From CALEAR01 sp035301485 (GTDB lineage Bacteria; Pseudomonadota; Gammaproteobacteria; Pseudomonadales; Alcanivoracaceae), in contig DATGUF010000054.1 in NCBI GenBank assembly GCA_035301485.1, positions 1 through 34,563 on the forward strand: a stretch of DNA of 34,563 nt. The letters run 5' to 3'. The notes beneath the pieces were generated by a model that worked only from the letters and a program-made list of their open reading frames with translations, made no database searches and was not told the DNA's origin. The translations under genes and the position numbers were made by a program. Of the stretch, positions 16,107-25,298 are shown piece by piece (within the stretch, counting starts at the first letter, position 1; each line of letters begins with the position of its first letter).

Positions 16107-17483
16107 ATGACGGCTTCTATACCTGAAACAATTTTCCGCGCTTATGACATTCGCGGCATTGTGGGCGACACCCTTAACCAAGACATTGCCCGCTGGATCG
16201 GCCGCGCTGTGGCGGCCGAAAACCTAGCACGCGGTGAAAAAAACATTGCAGTGGCCAGAGATGGGCGCTTATCAGGCCCCGATATGCTCGGCGCTTTGGT
16301 GGAAGGCTTACGCGCTGGTGGTTGTAACGTGATCAATGTGGGCCAAGTGCCCACGCCGGTGTTGTATTATGCCGCTTCCGTGCTGCCCGGTGTGACATCC
16401 GGCGTTATGGTTACGGGCAGCCACAATCCACCCGATTACAACGGCTTCAAGATTATGTTGGCCGGTGAAACCTTATCCGGTGATGCCATTGTGGCACTGT
16501 ACCACCGCATTCAAAATGAAGATTTAAGTGAAGGAGCCGGCACGCTCGAAGAAAAAGATATTTCCGCCGAATACTTGGCGCGCATCACTGGCGATATTCA
16601 GTTAGCTCGCCCCTTAAAAGTGGTGGTGGATACAGGTAATGGCGTGGCGGGTGAGCTCGCACCGCTGCTTATGGAGCAGCTGGGCTGTGAAGTGGTGCCG
16701 TTGTTTACTGAAATTGATGGCAACTTTCCTAACCACCATCCTGACCCAGGCGACCCTGCAAACATGCAAGACCTTATTCGTGTGGTGGCGGAAACCAAGG
16801 CCGATATTGGTCTCGGCTTTGATGGCGATGGCGACCGTGTGGGCGTGATCACCCCCAAGGGTGAGTTGATTTTCCCAGATCGTTTAATGATGGCTTACGC
16901 AGAAGATGTGCTGAAGCGCGTGCCCGGTGGGCGTATTATTTACGACGTGAAATGCAGCGGTAATTTAGCCACATTGATTCGTAGCAAAGGCGGTGAACCA
17001 GAAATGTGGCAAACAGGCCACTCACTCATTAAAGCACGCATGAAAGAGACGGGTGCACCGCTAGCAGGCGAAATGAGCGGCCATATTTTCTTTGAAGAAC
17101 GTTGGTATGGCTTCGACGATGGCTTGTATGCAGGGGCGCGTTTGCTTGAAATTCTCGCGCAGCAAGACGTGGACGCAGATGCTTTTTTTGCCCGTTACCC
17201 GCAAGATCCAAGCACACCAGAAATCAATATCGACGTGAGTGATGAGAAAAAATTCGCGGTGGTGGAACGCCTAGTGGCAGAAGGTGAGTTTGGTGATGGC
17301 CAACGTACCACCATTGATGGGCTGCGCGTGGATTTTGAAGATGGTTGGGGCCTGTGCAGGGTATCGAACACTTCGCCTAAGTTGGTAACGCGTTACGAGG
17401 GCAAAACGCCCGAGGCTTTGCAGCGTATTCAAACGCTATTTGAACAAAATATTGCTGACGCAATGGCAAAAGAAGGCGTGTAA
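16107..17483 (+). CDS. algC: phosphomannomutase/phosphoglucomutase
   Basis: This 458-residue alpha-D-phosphohexomutase interconverts the 6- and 1-phosphates of mannose or glucose. The phosphoserine loop is TGSHNPPDYNGFK (Ser105). The metal site is GFDGDGDRVG (Asp239, Asp241, Asp243). The sugar-binding GEMSGHIFFEERW is also present. Spacing agrees with Pseudomonas AlgC at a constant offset of three residues. The start is set at 16107 (MTASIPETIFRAYDIRG), where AAGGT is upstream. An in-frame ATG at 16080, directly on the pgi stop, has no ribosome-binding site. It would provide glucose-1-phosphate for GalU and mannose-1-phosphate for polysaccharide. Confidence 0.94.
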   Translation: MTASIPETIFRAYDIRGIVGDTLNQDIARWIGRAVAAENLARGEKNIAVARDGRLSGPDMLGALVEGLRAGGCNVINVGQVPTPVLYYAASVLPGVTSGVMVTGSHNPPDYNGFKIMLAGETLSGDAIVALYHRIQNEDLSEGAGTLEEKDISAEYLARITGDIQLARPLKVVVDTGNGVAGELAPLLMEQLGCEVVPLFTEIDGNFPNHHPDPGDPANMQDLIRVVAETKADIGLGFDGDGDRVGVITPKGELIFPDRLMMAYAEDVLKRVPGGRIIYDVKCSGNLATLIRSKGGEPEMWQTGHSLIKARMKETGAPLAGEMSGHIFFEERWYGFDDGLYAGARLLEILAQQDVDADAFFARYPQDPSTPEINIDVSDEKKFAVVERLVAEGEFGDGQRTTIDGLRVDFEDGWGLCRVSNTSPKLVTRYEGKTPEALQRIQTLFEQNIADAMAKEGV

Positions 17484-17596
17484 ATGTTGTTGTATAGCAT
17501 TTAGACATCGCATTATGCTGTTCGAGGGCATACTTTGGCGTTAATAATGACCACTCTTTAATGAGTGCATCCAAACAAACGGGAGTTACTTGGTAC

Positions 17597-19498
17597 ATGG
17601 ATTTTCCAGGACGGATACATGGGTGGCTATATTATTTGCCGCGCAGGTATAAAAAGTTGGTGATGCTAGTGGTGGATGCCATCGCATTGCCGATAGCACT
17701 GTTGATTGCTTATGCAATGCGCCGTGGGCTTGAGCCTACGGCAGCAATGGTGGATTTTCCCACTAGCTTTTATTGGCTAACCCCCATCTTAGCGCTGCCT
17801 ATTTTGTATAGCTTTGGTATTTACCGTTCCATGGTGCGCTACCAAGGCATTTTTAATGCGGCTTTTGCCACCGTGGCCATGTTTGTTGTGGCCCTAACTT
17901 TGGCAGGGGCTAACTTTATTATTGAATTAGATATGCCACGCGGCGTTTTTGTGATTTTTTGGCTGCTAGGCTCCATGTATTTAGCCGCTAGCCGTTTTGC
18001 CGCACGCGTATTTTTAACGTGGGGCCTGCGGCGCCAAAATGAACGTGAGCCAGTGGTGATTTTTGGCGCGGGCAGCTCTGGGTATCAATTAGCTTCCTCC
18101 TTGCAAGGCAGCGTGGAATACGGGCCCGTGGCTTTTGTGGATGACAAGCGCTCTTTACAAGGGACCGTGATTCAAAATCTGCCAGTGCTCAGTCGTAAAG
18201 AGCTAAAATCCTATGTGAAGAAACATCCTGTAAAGGCGGTGTTGCTAGCTATTCCGCGGGCGAGCCGTGCGGAACGATTAGATGCTGTTAGCTTCCTCAA
18301 CCAACTGCCTAATATTGAAGTGAAATCCATTCCTTCTTTTGTGGATATTGTGGATGGCCGTGCACGTATTGAAGAAGTGCGTGCGGTGGCCATTGAGGAC
18401 TTGCTCGGCCGCGACCCTGTGCCACCTAAAGATGATTTACTGCGCGCCTGTATTACGGGTAAAAACGTTATGGTTACCGGCGCTGGGGGTTCCATTGGTA
18501 GTGAATTGTGCCGCCAAATATTAGCTCTTTCCCCCACGCGCTTGGTGCTTTATGAGCAAAATGAATACGGCCTGTACAAGCTCGATCAAGAGTTAAGAAA
18601 TTTAGCGCAGAAACGAAATTATTCAGTGGAAATTGTCACCGCTTTGGGTTCTGTGCTCAACGATAGCATGATGGAAAGCCTCTGCCGTGAGTATGAGGTG
18701 CATACTTTCTACCACGCTGCGGCTTATAAACATGTGCCCATTGTGGAAGCGAATCCAAGCTCTGGCGTGCGTAACAATATTATTGGTACTTACCGAGCTG
18801 CCTTAGCGGCAGAAAATGCTGGGGTGGAGCGTTTTATTCTCATTTCTACAGACAAAGCGGTGCGCCCCACCAACGTGATGGGTGCTACGAAACGTTTCTC
18901 TGAACTGATTTTGCAAGCCATGGCGGCGCGAGGCAGTGAAACAGTTTTCTCCATGGTGCGTTTCGGTAACGTGCTTGGTTCCTCAGGCTCTGTGGTGCCT
19001 TTGTTTCAAGAGCAAATTAAAGCAGGCGGGCCTGTTACCGTAACGCATCCTGACGTTACCCGCTATTTCATGACTATCCCTGAAGCGGCGTTGTTGGTAA
19101 TTCAAGCGGGTTCCATGGCTAAAGGCGGCGAAGTGTTCCTGCTCGATATGGGCGAGCCGGTACGCATTGCTGATTTAGCTAGCACCATGATCCGTTTGAT
19201 GGGCTTATCTGTGTGCGATGATGATAATCCCGAAGGTGATATCGAAATTAAATTCACGGGTTTGCGACCAGGTGAAAAGCTTTACGAAGAGTTGTTAATT
19301 TCGGACGCCCGTGTGGGCACCGAGCACAGCATGATTATGCAGGCGCACGAACGTTTTATGCAGTGGGAAGAGTTTGCCGAGGCTTTTGAACAAGTGGAAG
19401 CAGCATTAGGAGAATCTGATGATGCTTTGTTAAAGCGGTTGCTAATACGTTACGTGGAAGGTTATCAACCTGCGCAGCATAAGAAAGTGGCAGTGTAA
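17597..19498 (+). CDS. membrane-bound nucleotide-sugar 4,6-dehydratase, WbpM/CapD type
   Basis: This 633-residue inner-membrane protein has about four N-terminal transmembrane segments (residues 20-140), a first Rossmann domain (VVIFGAGSSGYQLA, about 153-166) and a C-terminal extended short-chain dehydrogenase domain (VMVTGAGGSIGSEL, 291-304). ISTDKAVRPTNVMGATKR holds Ser417, Met428 and Lys432. Met in place of the usual Tyr is the WbpM-type S-M-K triad. Such enzymes convert UDP-GlcNAc to UDP-4-keto-6-deoxy-GlcNAc for O-antigen or capsule sugars. The start is uncertain. An ATG at 17561 lies in a small hairpin without a ribosome-binding site. 17597 has GGGAG upstream and matches family length. 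Last gene before a strong terminator. Confidence 0.9.
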   Translation: MDFPGRIHGWLYYLPRRYKKLVMLVVDAIALPIALLIAYAMRRGLEPTAAMVDFPTSFYWLTPILALPILYSFGIYRSMVRYQGIFNAAFATVAMFVVALTLAGANFIIELDMPRGVFVIFWLLGSMYLAASRFAARVFLTWGLRRQNEREPVVIFGAGSSGYQLASSLQGSVEYGPVAFVDDKRSLQGTVIQNLPVLSRKELKSYVKKHPVKAVLLAIPRASRAERLDAVSFLNQLPNIEVKSIPSFVDIVDGRARIEEVRAVAIEDLLGRDPVPPKDDLLRACITGKNVMVTGAGGSIGSELCRQILALSPTRLVLYEQNEYGLYKLDQELRNLAQKRNYSVEIVTALGSVLNDSMMESLCREYEVHTFYHAAAYKHVPIVEANPSSGVRNNIIGTYRAALAAENAGVERFILISTDKAVRPTNVMGATKRFSELILQAMAARGSETVFSMVRFGNVLGSSGSVVPLFQEQIKAGGPVTVTHPDVTRYFMTIPEAALLVIQAGSMAKGGEVFLLDMGEPVRIADLASTMIRLMGLSVCDDDNPEGDIEIKFTGLRPGEKLYEELLISDARVGTEHSMIMQAHERFMQWEEFAEAFEQVEAALGESDDALLKRLLIRYVEGYQPAQHKKVAV

Positions 19499-19526
19499 AT
19501 ACTCGCGTTGTAAAGGGTGTTTGGTT

Positions 19527-19556
19527 AAGCCGCTTTTCGAAGCGGCTTTTTATTTT
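19527..19556 (+). terminator. Rho-independent terminator of the sugar-nucleotide operon
   Basis: A 9-bp stem (AAGCCGCTT / AAGCGGCTT) closed by a TTCG tetraloop (19536-19539) runs into a T-rich tail (TTTTATTTT). It lies about 29 bp past the dehydratase stop. Confidence 0.93.
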
Positions 19557-19654
19557 GTAGCAATGAAGAGCTAGGCGAAAGTTGCTAGCTTAAGAACTAA
19601 AAGGTATAAGCTCTTGTTTTTATAAGCGCATGCTAAATTAGAGGTGATTGCTCT

Positions 19655-20992
19655 ATGGCCATGGTCAAGAACAACATTGTATTTCTTAATATTTTTATTT
19701 TTCTTTTCCTGCTTAATTACCTACCCGTGGATGAGTCCACAGCAAAAGGGTTGAGCTTGTTAGTGTTTATTGCCGTGCTGTGGCTCACTGAAGCCTTACA
19801 CGTCACCATCACGGCTTTATTGGTGCCCGTGCTCGCGGTGTTTTTAGATATATTGCCGGTGGATAAAGCCTTATCTAGTTTTGCTCATCCAATTATTTTC
19901 CTGTTTTTAGGTGGGTTTGCCTTAGCGGCTGCCTTGAGCAAACAAGGTTTAGACAAAGCCATGGCCAATGTGGTGTTAAGGCGCGCCGGCGGGCATTTGG
20001 GCCGCGCCTTGATCATGCTGTTTATTTTGTCTGCAGGGCTTTCCATGTGGATTAGCAACACAGCTACTGTGGCCATGATGTTGCCGTTAATGCTGGGTTT
20101 GTTGAGCCAGTTACGTGGCGAGAAAGAACACGGCACTTGGGTGTTTGCCTTGCTTGGCTTGGCCTATAGCTCGAGTATTGGTGGTATTGCCACATTAGTG
20201 GGCAGCCCACCTAACGCCATTGCTGCCGCTGAAACCAATATCGCTTTTTTAGATTGGACCATCAGAGCCTTGCCGCTGACCTTGCTACTGTTGCCGTCGG
20301 CTATTTTGCTCTTGTATTTCTTGTTAAAACCGCGGTTAGGCCAAGCCATTGCTGTAACAGAAGAAAAGATAGAGTGGAATGAAAAGAAGAAAGTGACCTT
20401 GTTGATTTTTGGGGCCACGGTGTTCTTCTGGATGTTCAGTAAGCCCATTAACACCATGCTAGGTGGCATTGTTTCTTTTGACAGTTTAGTGGCGGTGATG
20501 GCCATTATTGCTCTGGCTGTTGGTCGGGCGGTGGAATGGCAGGATGTGGAAGAGGGCGCTGATTGGGGCGTGTTGTTTTTGTTCGGCGGCGGCTTGTGCT
20601 TAAGCCAAGTGCTGCAAGTAACGGGTGCGAGCTTGTTCCTTGGCGAAACTATTGGTGGGTTCTTGCAAAGCACCCATGCCGTTGTGGCCATTGTAGTGGT
20701 GGTAACGTTTGTGGTGTTTTTAACAGAGCTGGCTAGCAACACCGCGAGTGCCGCCTTGTTGGTGCCCGTATTTGTGGCCTTAAGCCCAAGCGTGGGAGTG
20801 GATCCCGTGGTGATGGCAAGCTTAATCGCTGTGGCCGCTTCTTGTGCGTTTATGCTGCCGGTGGCCACGCCTCCCAACGCTATTGTGTTTGGCACGGGGC
20901 TGGTGCCGCAAAAAACCATGATGAAAACGGGTTTATATTTAAACCTCATCTGCATTTTGATGGCTAGCACCTATGCCTTTTTGTTCTGGTAA
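19655..20992 (+). CDS. SLC13/DASS-family anion (carboxylate) transporter
   Basis: This 445-residue polytopic membrane protein belongs to the divalent anion:Na+ symporter family. The family's duplicated Ser-Asn-Thr motifs are clear, SNTATVAMMLPL (134-136 for SNT) and SNTASAALLVPV (361-363). Each is followed about 50 residues later by a matching PPNA turn (GSPPNAIA, ATPPNAIV), which shows the internal inverted repeat. Substrates in the family are C4-dicarboxylates, citrate or sulfate, and this one cannot be named. GAGGTGA lies seven bases before the ATG. It is monocistronic after a terminator. Uptake of a dicarboxylate for the IclR/GcdH module downstream is possible but unproven. Confidence 0.9.
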   Translation: MAMVKNNIVFLNIFIFLFLLNYLPVDESTAKGLSLLVFIAVLWLTEALHVTITALLVPVLAVFLDILPVDKALSSFAHPIIFLFLGGFALAAALSKQGLDKAMANVVLRRAGGHLGRALIMLFILSAGLSMWISNTATVAMMLPLMLGLLSQLRGEKEHGTWVFALLGLAYSSSIGGIATLVGSPPNAIAAAETNIAFLDWTIRALPLTLLLLPSAILLLYFLLKPRLGQAIAVTEEKIEWNEKKKVTLLIFGATVFFWMFSKPINTMLGGIVSFDSLVAVMAIIALAVGRAVEWQDVEEGADWGVLFLFGGGLCLSQVLQVTGASLFLGETIGGFLQSTHAVVAIVVVVTFVVFLTELASNTASAALLVPVFVALSPSVGVDPVVMASLIAVAASCAFMLPVATPPNAIVFGTGLVPQKTMMKTGLYLNLICILMASTYAFLFW

Positions 20993-21069
20993 GAATGTTT
21001 TTTGTACAATGTGTTACACTAAGCTATTGAAATTAAAGTAATTAAATAATTAATGGAGTGACACAGTTA

Positions 21070-22290
21070 GTGACAAACTTTGATGTGTTGCAGCAAGAAA
21101 GTGGCGCACCGGTAAAATTATGGGCCCGTGGTGTACCCGTGGCGCGCGAAGCAAAACAACAATTGCTGAATACCGCTGCCATGCCTTTTATTTTTAAGCA
21201 TTTGGCTGCTATGCCGGATGTGCATGTGGGTTTAGGCTCCACCATTGGGAGTGTGATTCCCACCAAAGGTGCCATTATTCCTGCTGCGGTGGGAGTGGAT
21301 TTAGGGTGCGGCATGATGGCCGTTCGTACTTCGTTAACCGCCACTGATTTACCCGACGACCTGCGCGATATTCGTTTGGCCATAGAAAAAGCAGTGCCTC
21401 ATGGGCGCACCGGTGGGCGCAGGCGCCGTGATGTGGGCGCTTGGCATAATACGCCGCCGCTAGTGGATAAGCGTTGGGCGAAGTTGCAACCCGGCTTTGA
21501 GCGTATTGTGGAGAAACACCCTCGTTTACGCCGCACCAACAACCATCATCACTTGGGCACTTTAGGCACGGGTAATCACTTTGTGGAGCTGTGCTTAGAC
21601 GAGTTAGACCGCGTGTGGGTGATGCTACACAGTGGTTCTCGTGGTGTGGGCAACGCCATTGGCCGCACTTTTATTGAAAAAGCTAAAGAAGACATGCGTG
21701 TGCATCAGCGCAATTTGCCTGACGAAGATTTAGCTTATTTAGAAGAGGGCACCACGTTTTTCGACGATTACGTGGAAGCGGTGAACTGGGCGCAGCACTA
21801 CGCCAAAGTAAACCGCGAGGTAATGATGGAGCACACCCTAGCGGCGTTATCCAATGAAATTCCGAAACCCTTTACCAGCACTGAAGAAGCAGTGGATTGC
21901 CACCACAACTATGTGCAGCAAGAAGAGCACTTTGGTGAAGAAGTGTGGGTCACCCGTAAAGGTGCCGTGTCGGCGCAAAAGGGCCAAATGGGTATTATTC
22001 CGGGCTCTATGGGGGCGCGCAGTTTTATTGTGCGTGGGCTTGGTAACCCCGAGAGTTTTCATTCTTGTAGTCACGGCGCCGGCCGCATCATGAGCCGTAC
22101 GCAAGCTAAAAAACAAGTGAGTTTGGAAGAGCACCAAGCGGATATTGCCCACGTGGAAGCCCGCCGTGACGCAGCGGTAATCGATGAAACCCCACGTGCT
22201 TACAAAGACATTGAAAAGGTGATGGCCGCACAGGAAGACTTAGTGGAAATTGTGCATACTCTACGCCAAGTAGTGTGTGTGAAAGGTTAA
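21070..22290 (+). CDS. rtcB: RNA-splicing ligase RtcB
   Basis: This 406-residue GTP- and Mn2+-dependent RNA ligase joins 2',3'-cyclic-phosphate or 3'-phosphate ends to 5'-OH ends. Metal ligands are Cys80 (GVDLGCGM) and His170 (LGTGNHF), with further His187 and His279 candidates. The guanylylated histidine is His335 in HSCSHGAGR. The probable start is a GTG at 21070, giving MTNFDVLQQESGAPVKLW, with TGGAG upstream. A GTG four codons earlier overlaps that Shine-Dalgarno sequence. No archease, rtcA or rtcR gene is adjacent, so this is a stand-alone RtcB for RNA repair. Confidence 0.95.
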   Translation: MTNFDVLQQESGAPVKLWARGVPVAREAKQQLLNTAAMPFIFKHLAAMPDVHVGLGSTIGSVIPTKGAIIPAAVGVDLGCGMMAVRTSLTATDLPDDLRDIRLAIEKAVPHGRTGGRRRRDVGAWHNTPPLVDKRWAKLQPGFERIVEKHPRLRRTNNHHHLGTLGTGNHFVELCLDELDRVWVMLHSGSRGVGNAIGRTFIEKAKEDMRVHQRNLPDEDLAYLEEGTTFFDDYVEAVNWAQHYAKVNREVMMEHTLAALSNEIPKPFTSTEEAVDCHHNYVQQEEHFGEEVWVTRKGAVSAQKGQMGIIPGSMGARSFIVRGLGNPESFHSCSHGAGRIMSRTQAKKQVSLEEHQADIAHVEARRDAAVIDETPRAYKDIEKVMAAQEDLVEIVHTLRQVVCVKG

Positions 22291-22320
22291 TTTTCGACGT
22301 TTACATTAACAAAGCTTTAC

Positions 22321-22356
22321 TAAACAATGGGCGCATTTTTATGCGCCCATTGTTTA
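22321..22356 (+). terminator. long perfect hairpin after rtcB, probable terminator
   Basis: TAAACAATGGGCGCAT (22321-22336) pairs perfectly over 16 bp with 22341-22356 around a TTTT loop. The stem ends in A/T pairs, so the 3' arm supplies a TTGTTT run, but no separate T tract follows. It most likely ends the rtcB transcript, though it is unusually long and symmetric. Confidence 0.65.
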
Positions 22357-22460
22357 TGGGGACGGTTTTGTGCTACACCTCTTTAAGAATGGCGCTGTAA
22401 CATAAGTTGATTCCATGGCGTCGTCATCTAAAAAAGAAAGAATAATCAGAATAACAAACT

Positions 22461-22479
22461 GGACAGTTGTGTGCTGTCC
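22461..22479. promoter_or_regulatory. inverted repeat before the IclR gene
   Basis: GGACAG (22461-22466) and CTGTCC (22474-22479) form a 6-bp dyad with a 7-nt spacer, 12 bp before the regulator ATG. It could be an autoregulatory operator or a leader hairpin next to the ribosome-binding site. Confidence 0.4.
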
Positions 22480-22491
22480 TTAAGGAAAAAC

Positions 22492-23286
22492 ATGAGTCGT
22501 CTTACCTTGGATGCAAATACTGTGGGCAACCCTAATTACGTCACTGCTTTAGCGCGTGGGTTAAAAATTTTACGTTGCTTTGGATCAGGCTCTGAAAAAT
22601 TAAGCAATTCGGAACTGTCGCGGCTAGTGAATGTGCCACGCGGCACGGTGGCGCGAATGACATTTACATTATCACAAATGGGTTATTTGAAATATACCGC
22701 CGCTAGTGAACGCTATAGTTTAAGTGCCTCTGTGCTAGAACTAGGGTTTCTTGATATGGCTCGCGACGGTGTTACCTCGGTAGTGGCGCCTTTTATGCAA
22801 GAACTAGCAGACGAAACAGACTGCATGGTGGCGTTAGGCCAAATAAGAAATAACCGCGCTGTCTATGTGCATGTATGCCAAGGACAGAGCCCATTACGTT
22901 TGCAGTTAGCAGAAGGTGCAGAGGCCTCCTTAACTCAATCAGCTATGGGGCGAGCCTATTTAGCGGCTTTACCCACAGCTCAAAGAGAACAAGTTTTGGC
23001 TCATTTAGAGAGCCAGGAACCTGAAAACTGGAATGAAATGTTACAAGGTGTTGAGCAGGGTTTAGAGGATTATGCCCGCTATGGGTTTTGCATTTCTGCT
23101 GAAGATTGGAGGCCTGGGGTGAGTGGTGTAGCAGTGCCACTACGTGTAGAAGGGCAGCAGATTATGCCTATTAACTGCGGCGCCTCTTCGTTACGCCTTA
23201 ATCGTGAGATATTGATAAGCGACATTGGCCCTAGGTTGAGAGATCTGGTGGCTAAAATTGAAGCTATTATGCTCGTGGCCCATTAA
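22492..23286 (+). CDS. IclR-family transcriptional regulator
   Basis: This 264-residue IclR-type regulator has an N-terminal winged helix (ARGLKILRCFGSG to about residue 80, with NVPRGTVARMTFTL as the recognition helix region). The C-terminal effector-binding domain includes GVSGVAVPLRVEG. The length is typical. AAGGAAAAAC before the ATG at 22492 fixes the start. An in-frame GTG 21 bases upstream lies in the inverted repeat and lacks a ribosome-binding site. The family often regulates catabolism of aromatic acids and dicarboxylates. Being directly upstream of the ligase and gcdH genes, it probably controls them. Confidence 0.9.
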   Translation: MSRLTLDANTVGNPNYVTALARGLKILRCFGSGSEKLSNSELSRLVNVPRGTVARMTFTLSQMGYLKYTAASERYSLSASVLELGFLDMARDGVTSVVAPFMQELADETDCMVALGQIRNNRAVYVHVCQGQSPLRLQLAEGAEASLTQSAMGRAYLAALPTAQREQVLAHLESQEPENWNEMLQGVEQGLEDYARYGFCISAEDWRPGVSGVAVPLRVEGQQIMPINCGASSLRLNREILISDIGPRLRDLVAKIEAIMLVAH

Positions 23287-23360
23287 TCTTTAACGGTAAT
23301 TAAATTTCTTTGGATGGTTTATGGGGTGTGGTGTGGGTGTTATTTAGCTTTTCGTTATTT

Positions 23361-23375
23361 TGAAACCTCGTTTCA
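23361..23375. promoter_or_regulatory. predicted IclR-type operator upstream of the ligase
   Basis: TGAAACCTCGTTTCA is a perfect 15-bp palindrome with 6-bp arms and a 3-nt centre, the size and geometry of many IclR-family sites. It lies 120 bp before the ligase start. A second dyad, TCGTTA (23445-23450) with TAACGA (23457-23462), lies closer to the gene. Confidence 0.5.
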
Positions 23376-23494
23376 TAATATTTGACCCGCCAGTTTTTTC
23401 GTGCCATATTTACGCTCCGCATAGCATACGAAGCGTTCATTGTTTCGTTAAAAGAATAACGATAACCCGCAGTGAAACTGCAGGAGTAGAAAAC

Positions 23495-25153
23495 ATGTTT
23501 GATCGGCACTTAGCCGTTTGGCCTAAACACCTACCCTTACATCTGCCGCTACCAGATACGTGCTTTTATAGTAATTTGGCCATTTCTGCGCAGCGCTACC
23601 CACACCGTAACGCCATTGTTTATTATGATACGGCCATTACTTATCAAGAACTTAAACAGCAGGTAGATACACTCGCTGGCTATTTGATGGCAAATGGCAT
23701 TGAGCGCGGTGATCGCGTACTTCTCTTCATGCAAAATGCGCCTCAATTTATCATTGGGTTCTTCGCTACTCTGCGGGCCAACGCGGTGGTAGTACCCATT
23801 AACCCTATGAATAAATCGGCTGAATTGGATCATTATTTAGCTGACACTGGCGCTAAAGTAGCCATCGCAGGGCAAGAGGTTGCTGCTGAGATATTGCCAA
23901 AAGTAGGGCAACACGCTTTGCGCACCGTGCTGGTAACGGCATACAGCGAGTATATTAAAGAAGAAACAAGCCTAGAGTTGCCTGCAGAGGTGACTGCACC
24001 CGTACAAACCTTTACTGACAAAGGGGCAGTGGCTTGGAGCGATGCTTTGGCAGCTGGCCATGAGCCGGGTGAGTTAGTAGTTGGGGCGGACGATTGGTCG
24101 GTGTTTCCGTATAGTTCAGGCACCACTGGCGCGCCTAAAGGTTGTGTGCACACCCACCGTTCCATGATGGCCACAACCATGCAAGGTATTACTTGGCGAA
24201 GCATTAATGCCGGTTCAGTGGTGCTTGGTGTGTTGCCTATGTTCCACGTAACGGGCATGCAATCTTCCATGACTACCACTATTACCGCCGGGGGAACCTT
24301 TGTGCTGATGACACGTTGGAACCGTAAGGTGGCAGCGGATTTAATCGAACGCTATCAGGTAAGCCATTGGGTAAATATTGTAACCATGGCCATCGATTTA
24401 CTGTCTGACCCTGCTATTAATGAGCGTGATTTATCCTCGTTGAAAGTGATTGGCGGTGGTGGTGCGGCAATGCCTAGCGCCATTTCCGATAAGTTATTTG
24501 AGCTCACTGGCCTGCGTTATGTGGAAGGTTACGGCCTTTCCGAAACCATGGCGGCCACACACATCAACCCGGTGGATCGTATCAAGCCTCAGTGCTTGGG
24601 TATTCCTGCTTTTGATGTGGATGCACGCATTCGCGATCAAGAGTCGGGTGAGTTGCTTGATGTGGGCGAAGTAGGTGAAATTATTGTTTCTGGGCCGCAG
24701 GTATTCCAGGGTTATTGGAATATGCCAGAAGAAACAGAAGAAGTGTTTTTGGAGCTAGAAGGCAAGCGTTTCTTCCGTACAGGTGATATGGGTTATTACG
24801 ATGAAGAGGGCTACTTCTTTATTGTAGATAGGCTTAAACGCATGATTAATGCATCTGGATTTAAAGTGTGGCCGGCAGAAGTAGAAGGGCTGTTGCACTC
24901 ACACCCAGATGTTAAGCAAGCTTGTATTATTTCTACACCACATGAGCGCCGTGGCGAAAGTGTGAAGGCAAGTATTATTTTATTGCCTAATAGTGTGGGT
25001 AAAGTAACTGAAGAAGACATCCAACAGTGGTGCCGTGAGCGTATGGCTACGTACAAAGTGCCGCAAGTGGTTGAGTTTGTGAAAGAGCTTCCCGTTTCTC
25101 CCACAGGCAAGGTGCTTTGGAGAGAGATGCAAGAGCAAGAATGGGCGCAGTAG
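23495..25153 (+). CDS. AMP-dependent acyl-CoA ligase in the IclR/gcdH module
   Basis: This 552-residue adenylate-forming acid-CoA ligase has the phosphate loop YSSGTTGAPKG (206-216), GYGLSETMAATH as the adenine motif and FFRTGDMGYYDEEGYFFIVD as the hinge. Catalytic Lys539 lies in PVSPTGKVLW. The start at 23495 is chosen because GCAGGAG lies eight bases upstream and the preceding 135 in-frame bases hold the predicted operators. By position it should activate an acid consumed by the following glutaryl-CoA dehydrogenase, perhaps glutarate or a longer or aromatic precursor. The family itself (long-chain fatty-acid ligase-like) does not prove this. Its paralogue at 10410-12083 is clearly distinct in sequence. 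Confidence 0.87.
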   Translation: MFDRHLAVWPKHLPLHLPLPDTCFYSNLAISAQRYPHRNAIVYYDTAITYQELKQQVDTLAGYLMANGIERGDRVLLFMQNAPQFIIGFFATLRANAVVVPINPMNKSAELDHYLADTGAKVAIAGQEVAAEILPKVGQHALRTVLVTAYSEYIKEETSLELPAEVTAPVQTFTDKGAVAWSDALAAGHEPGELVVGADDWSVFPYSSGTTGAPKGCVHTHRSMMATTMQGITWRSINAGSVVLGVLPMFHVTGMQSSMTTTITAGGTFVLMTRWNRKVAADLIERYQVSHWVNIVTMAIDLLSDPAINERDLSSLKVIGGGGAAMPSAISDKLFELTGLRYVEGYGLSETMAATHINPVDRIKPQCLGIPAFDVDARIRDQESGELLDVGEVGEIIVSGPQVFQGYWNMPEETEEVFLELEGKRFFRTGDMGYYDEEGYFFIVDRLKRMINASGFKVWPAEVEGLLHSHPDVKQACIISTPHERRGESVKASIILLPNSVGKVTEEDIQQWCRERMATYKVPQVVEFVKELPVSPTGKVLWREMQEQEWAQ

Positions 25154-25262
25154 CGGTCATTAGTGTGGGGTGGCCATTGGTTCACCAGCAAGGGATAAGC
25201 GTTAAAAACTAATTTTCATGCCGCTGCACAGCAGTGTACGGTAACAAGTAATACTTAATAAA

Positions 25263-25277
25263 TAAGGCGTCGCCTTA
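25263..25277. promoter_or_regulatory. palindrome upstream of gcdH
   Basis: TAAGGCG-T-CGCCTTA is a perfect 7-bp dyad with a 1-nt centre in the 145-bp gap before gcdH, nine bases before its ribosome-binding site. It may be an operator or a leader hairpin. Its sequence differs from the 23361 palindrome, so the same protein need not bind both. Confidence 0.4.
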
Positions 25278-25298
25278 GCGAAAACGGAGTACGTATTA

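Noticed and set aside
20164..20970. 268-codon frame antisense to the SLC13 transporter
   Set aside because: It lies wholly opposite a well-recognised transporter gene, its predicted protein is Thr/Asn/Ala-rich with no family motif, and it has no promoter or ribosome-binding site.
23360..23494. 45-codon N-terminal extension of the ligase in the IclR module
   Set aside because: It would translate through the palindromic operator region, has no ribosome-binding site and is not part of the family. The ATG at 23495 has GCAGGAG.
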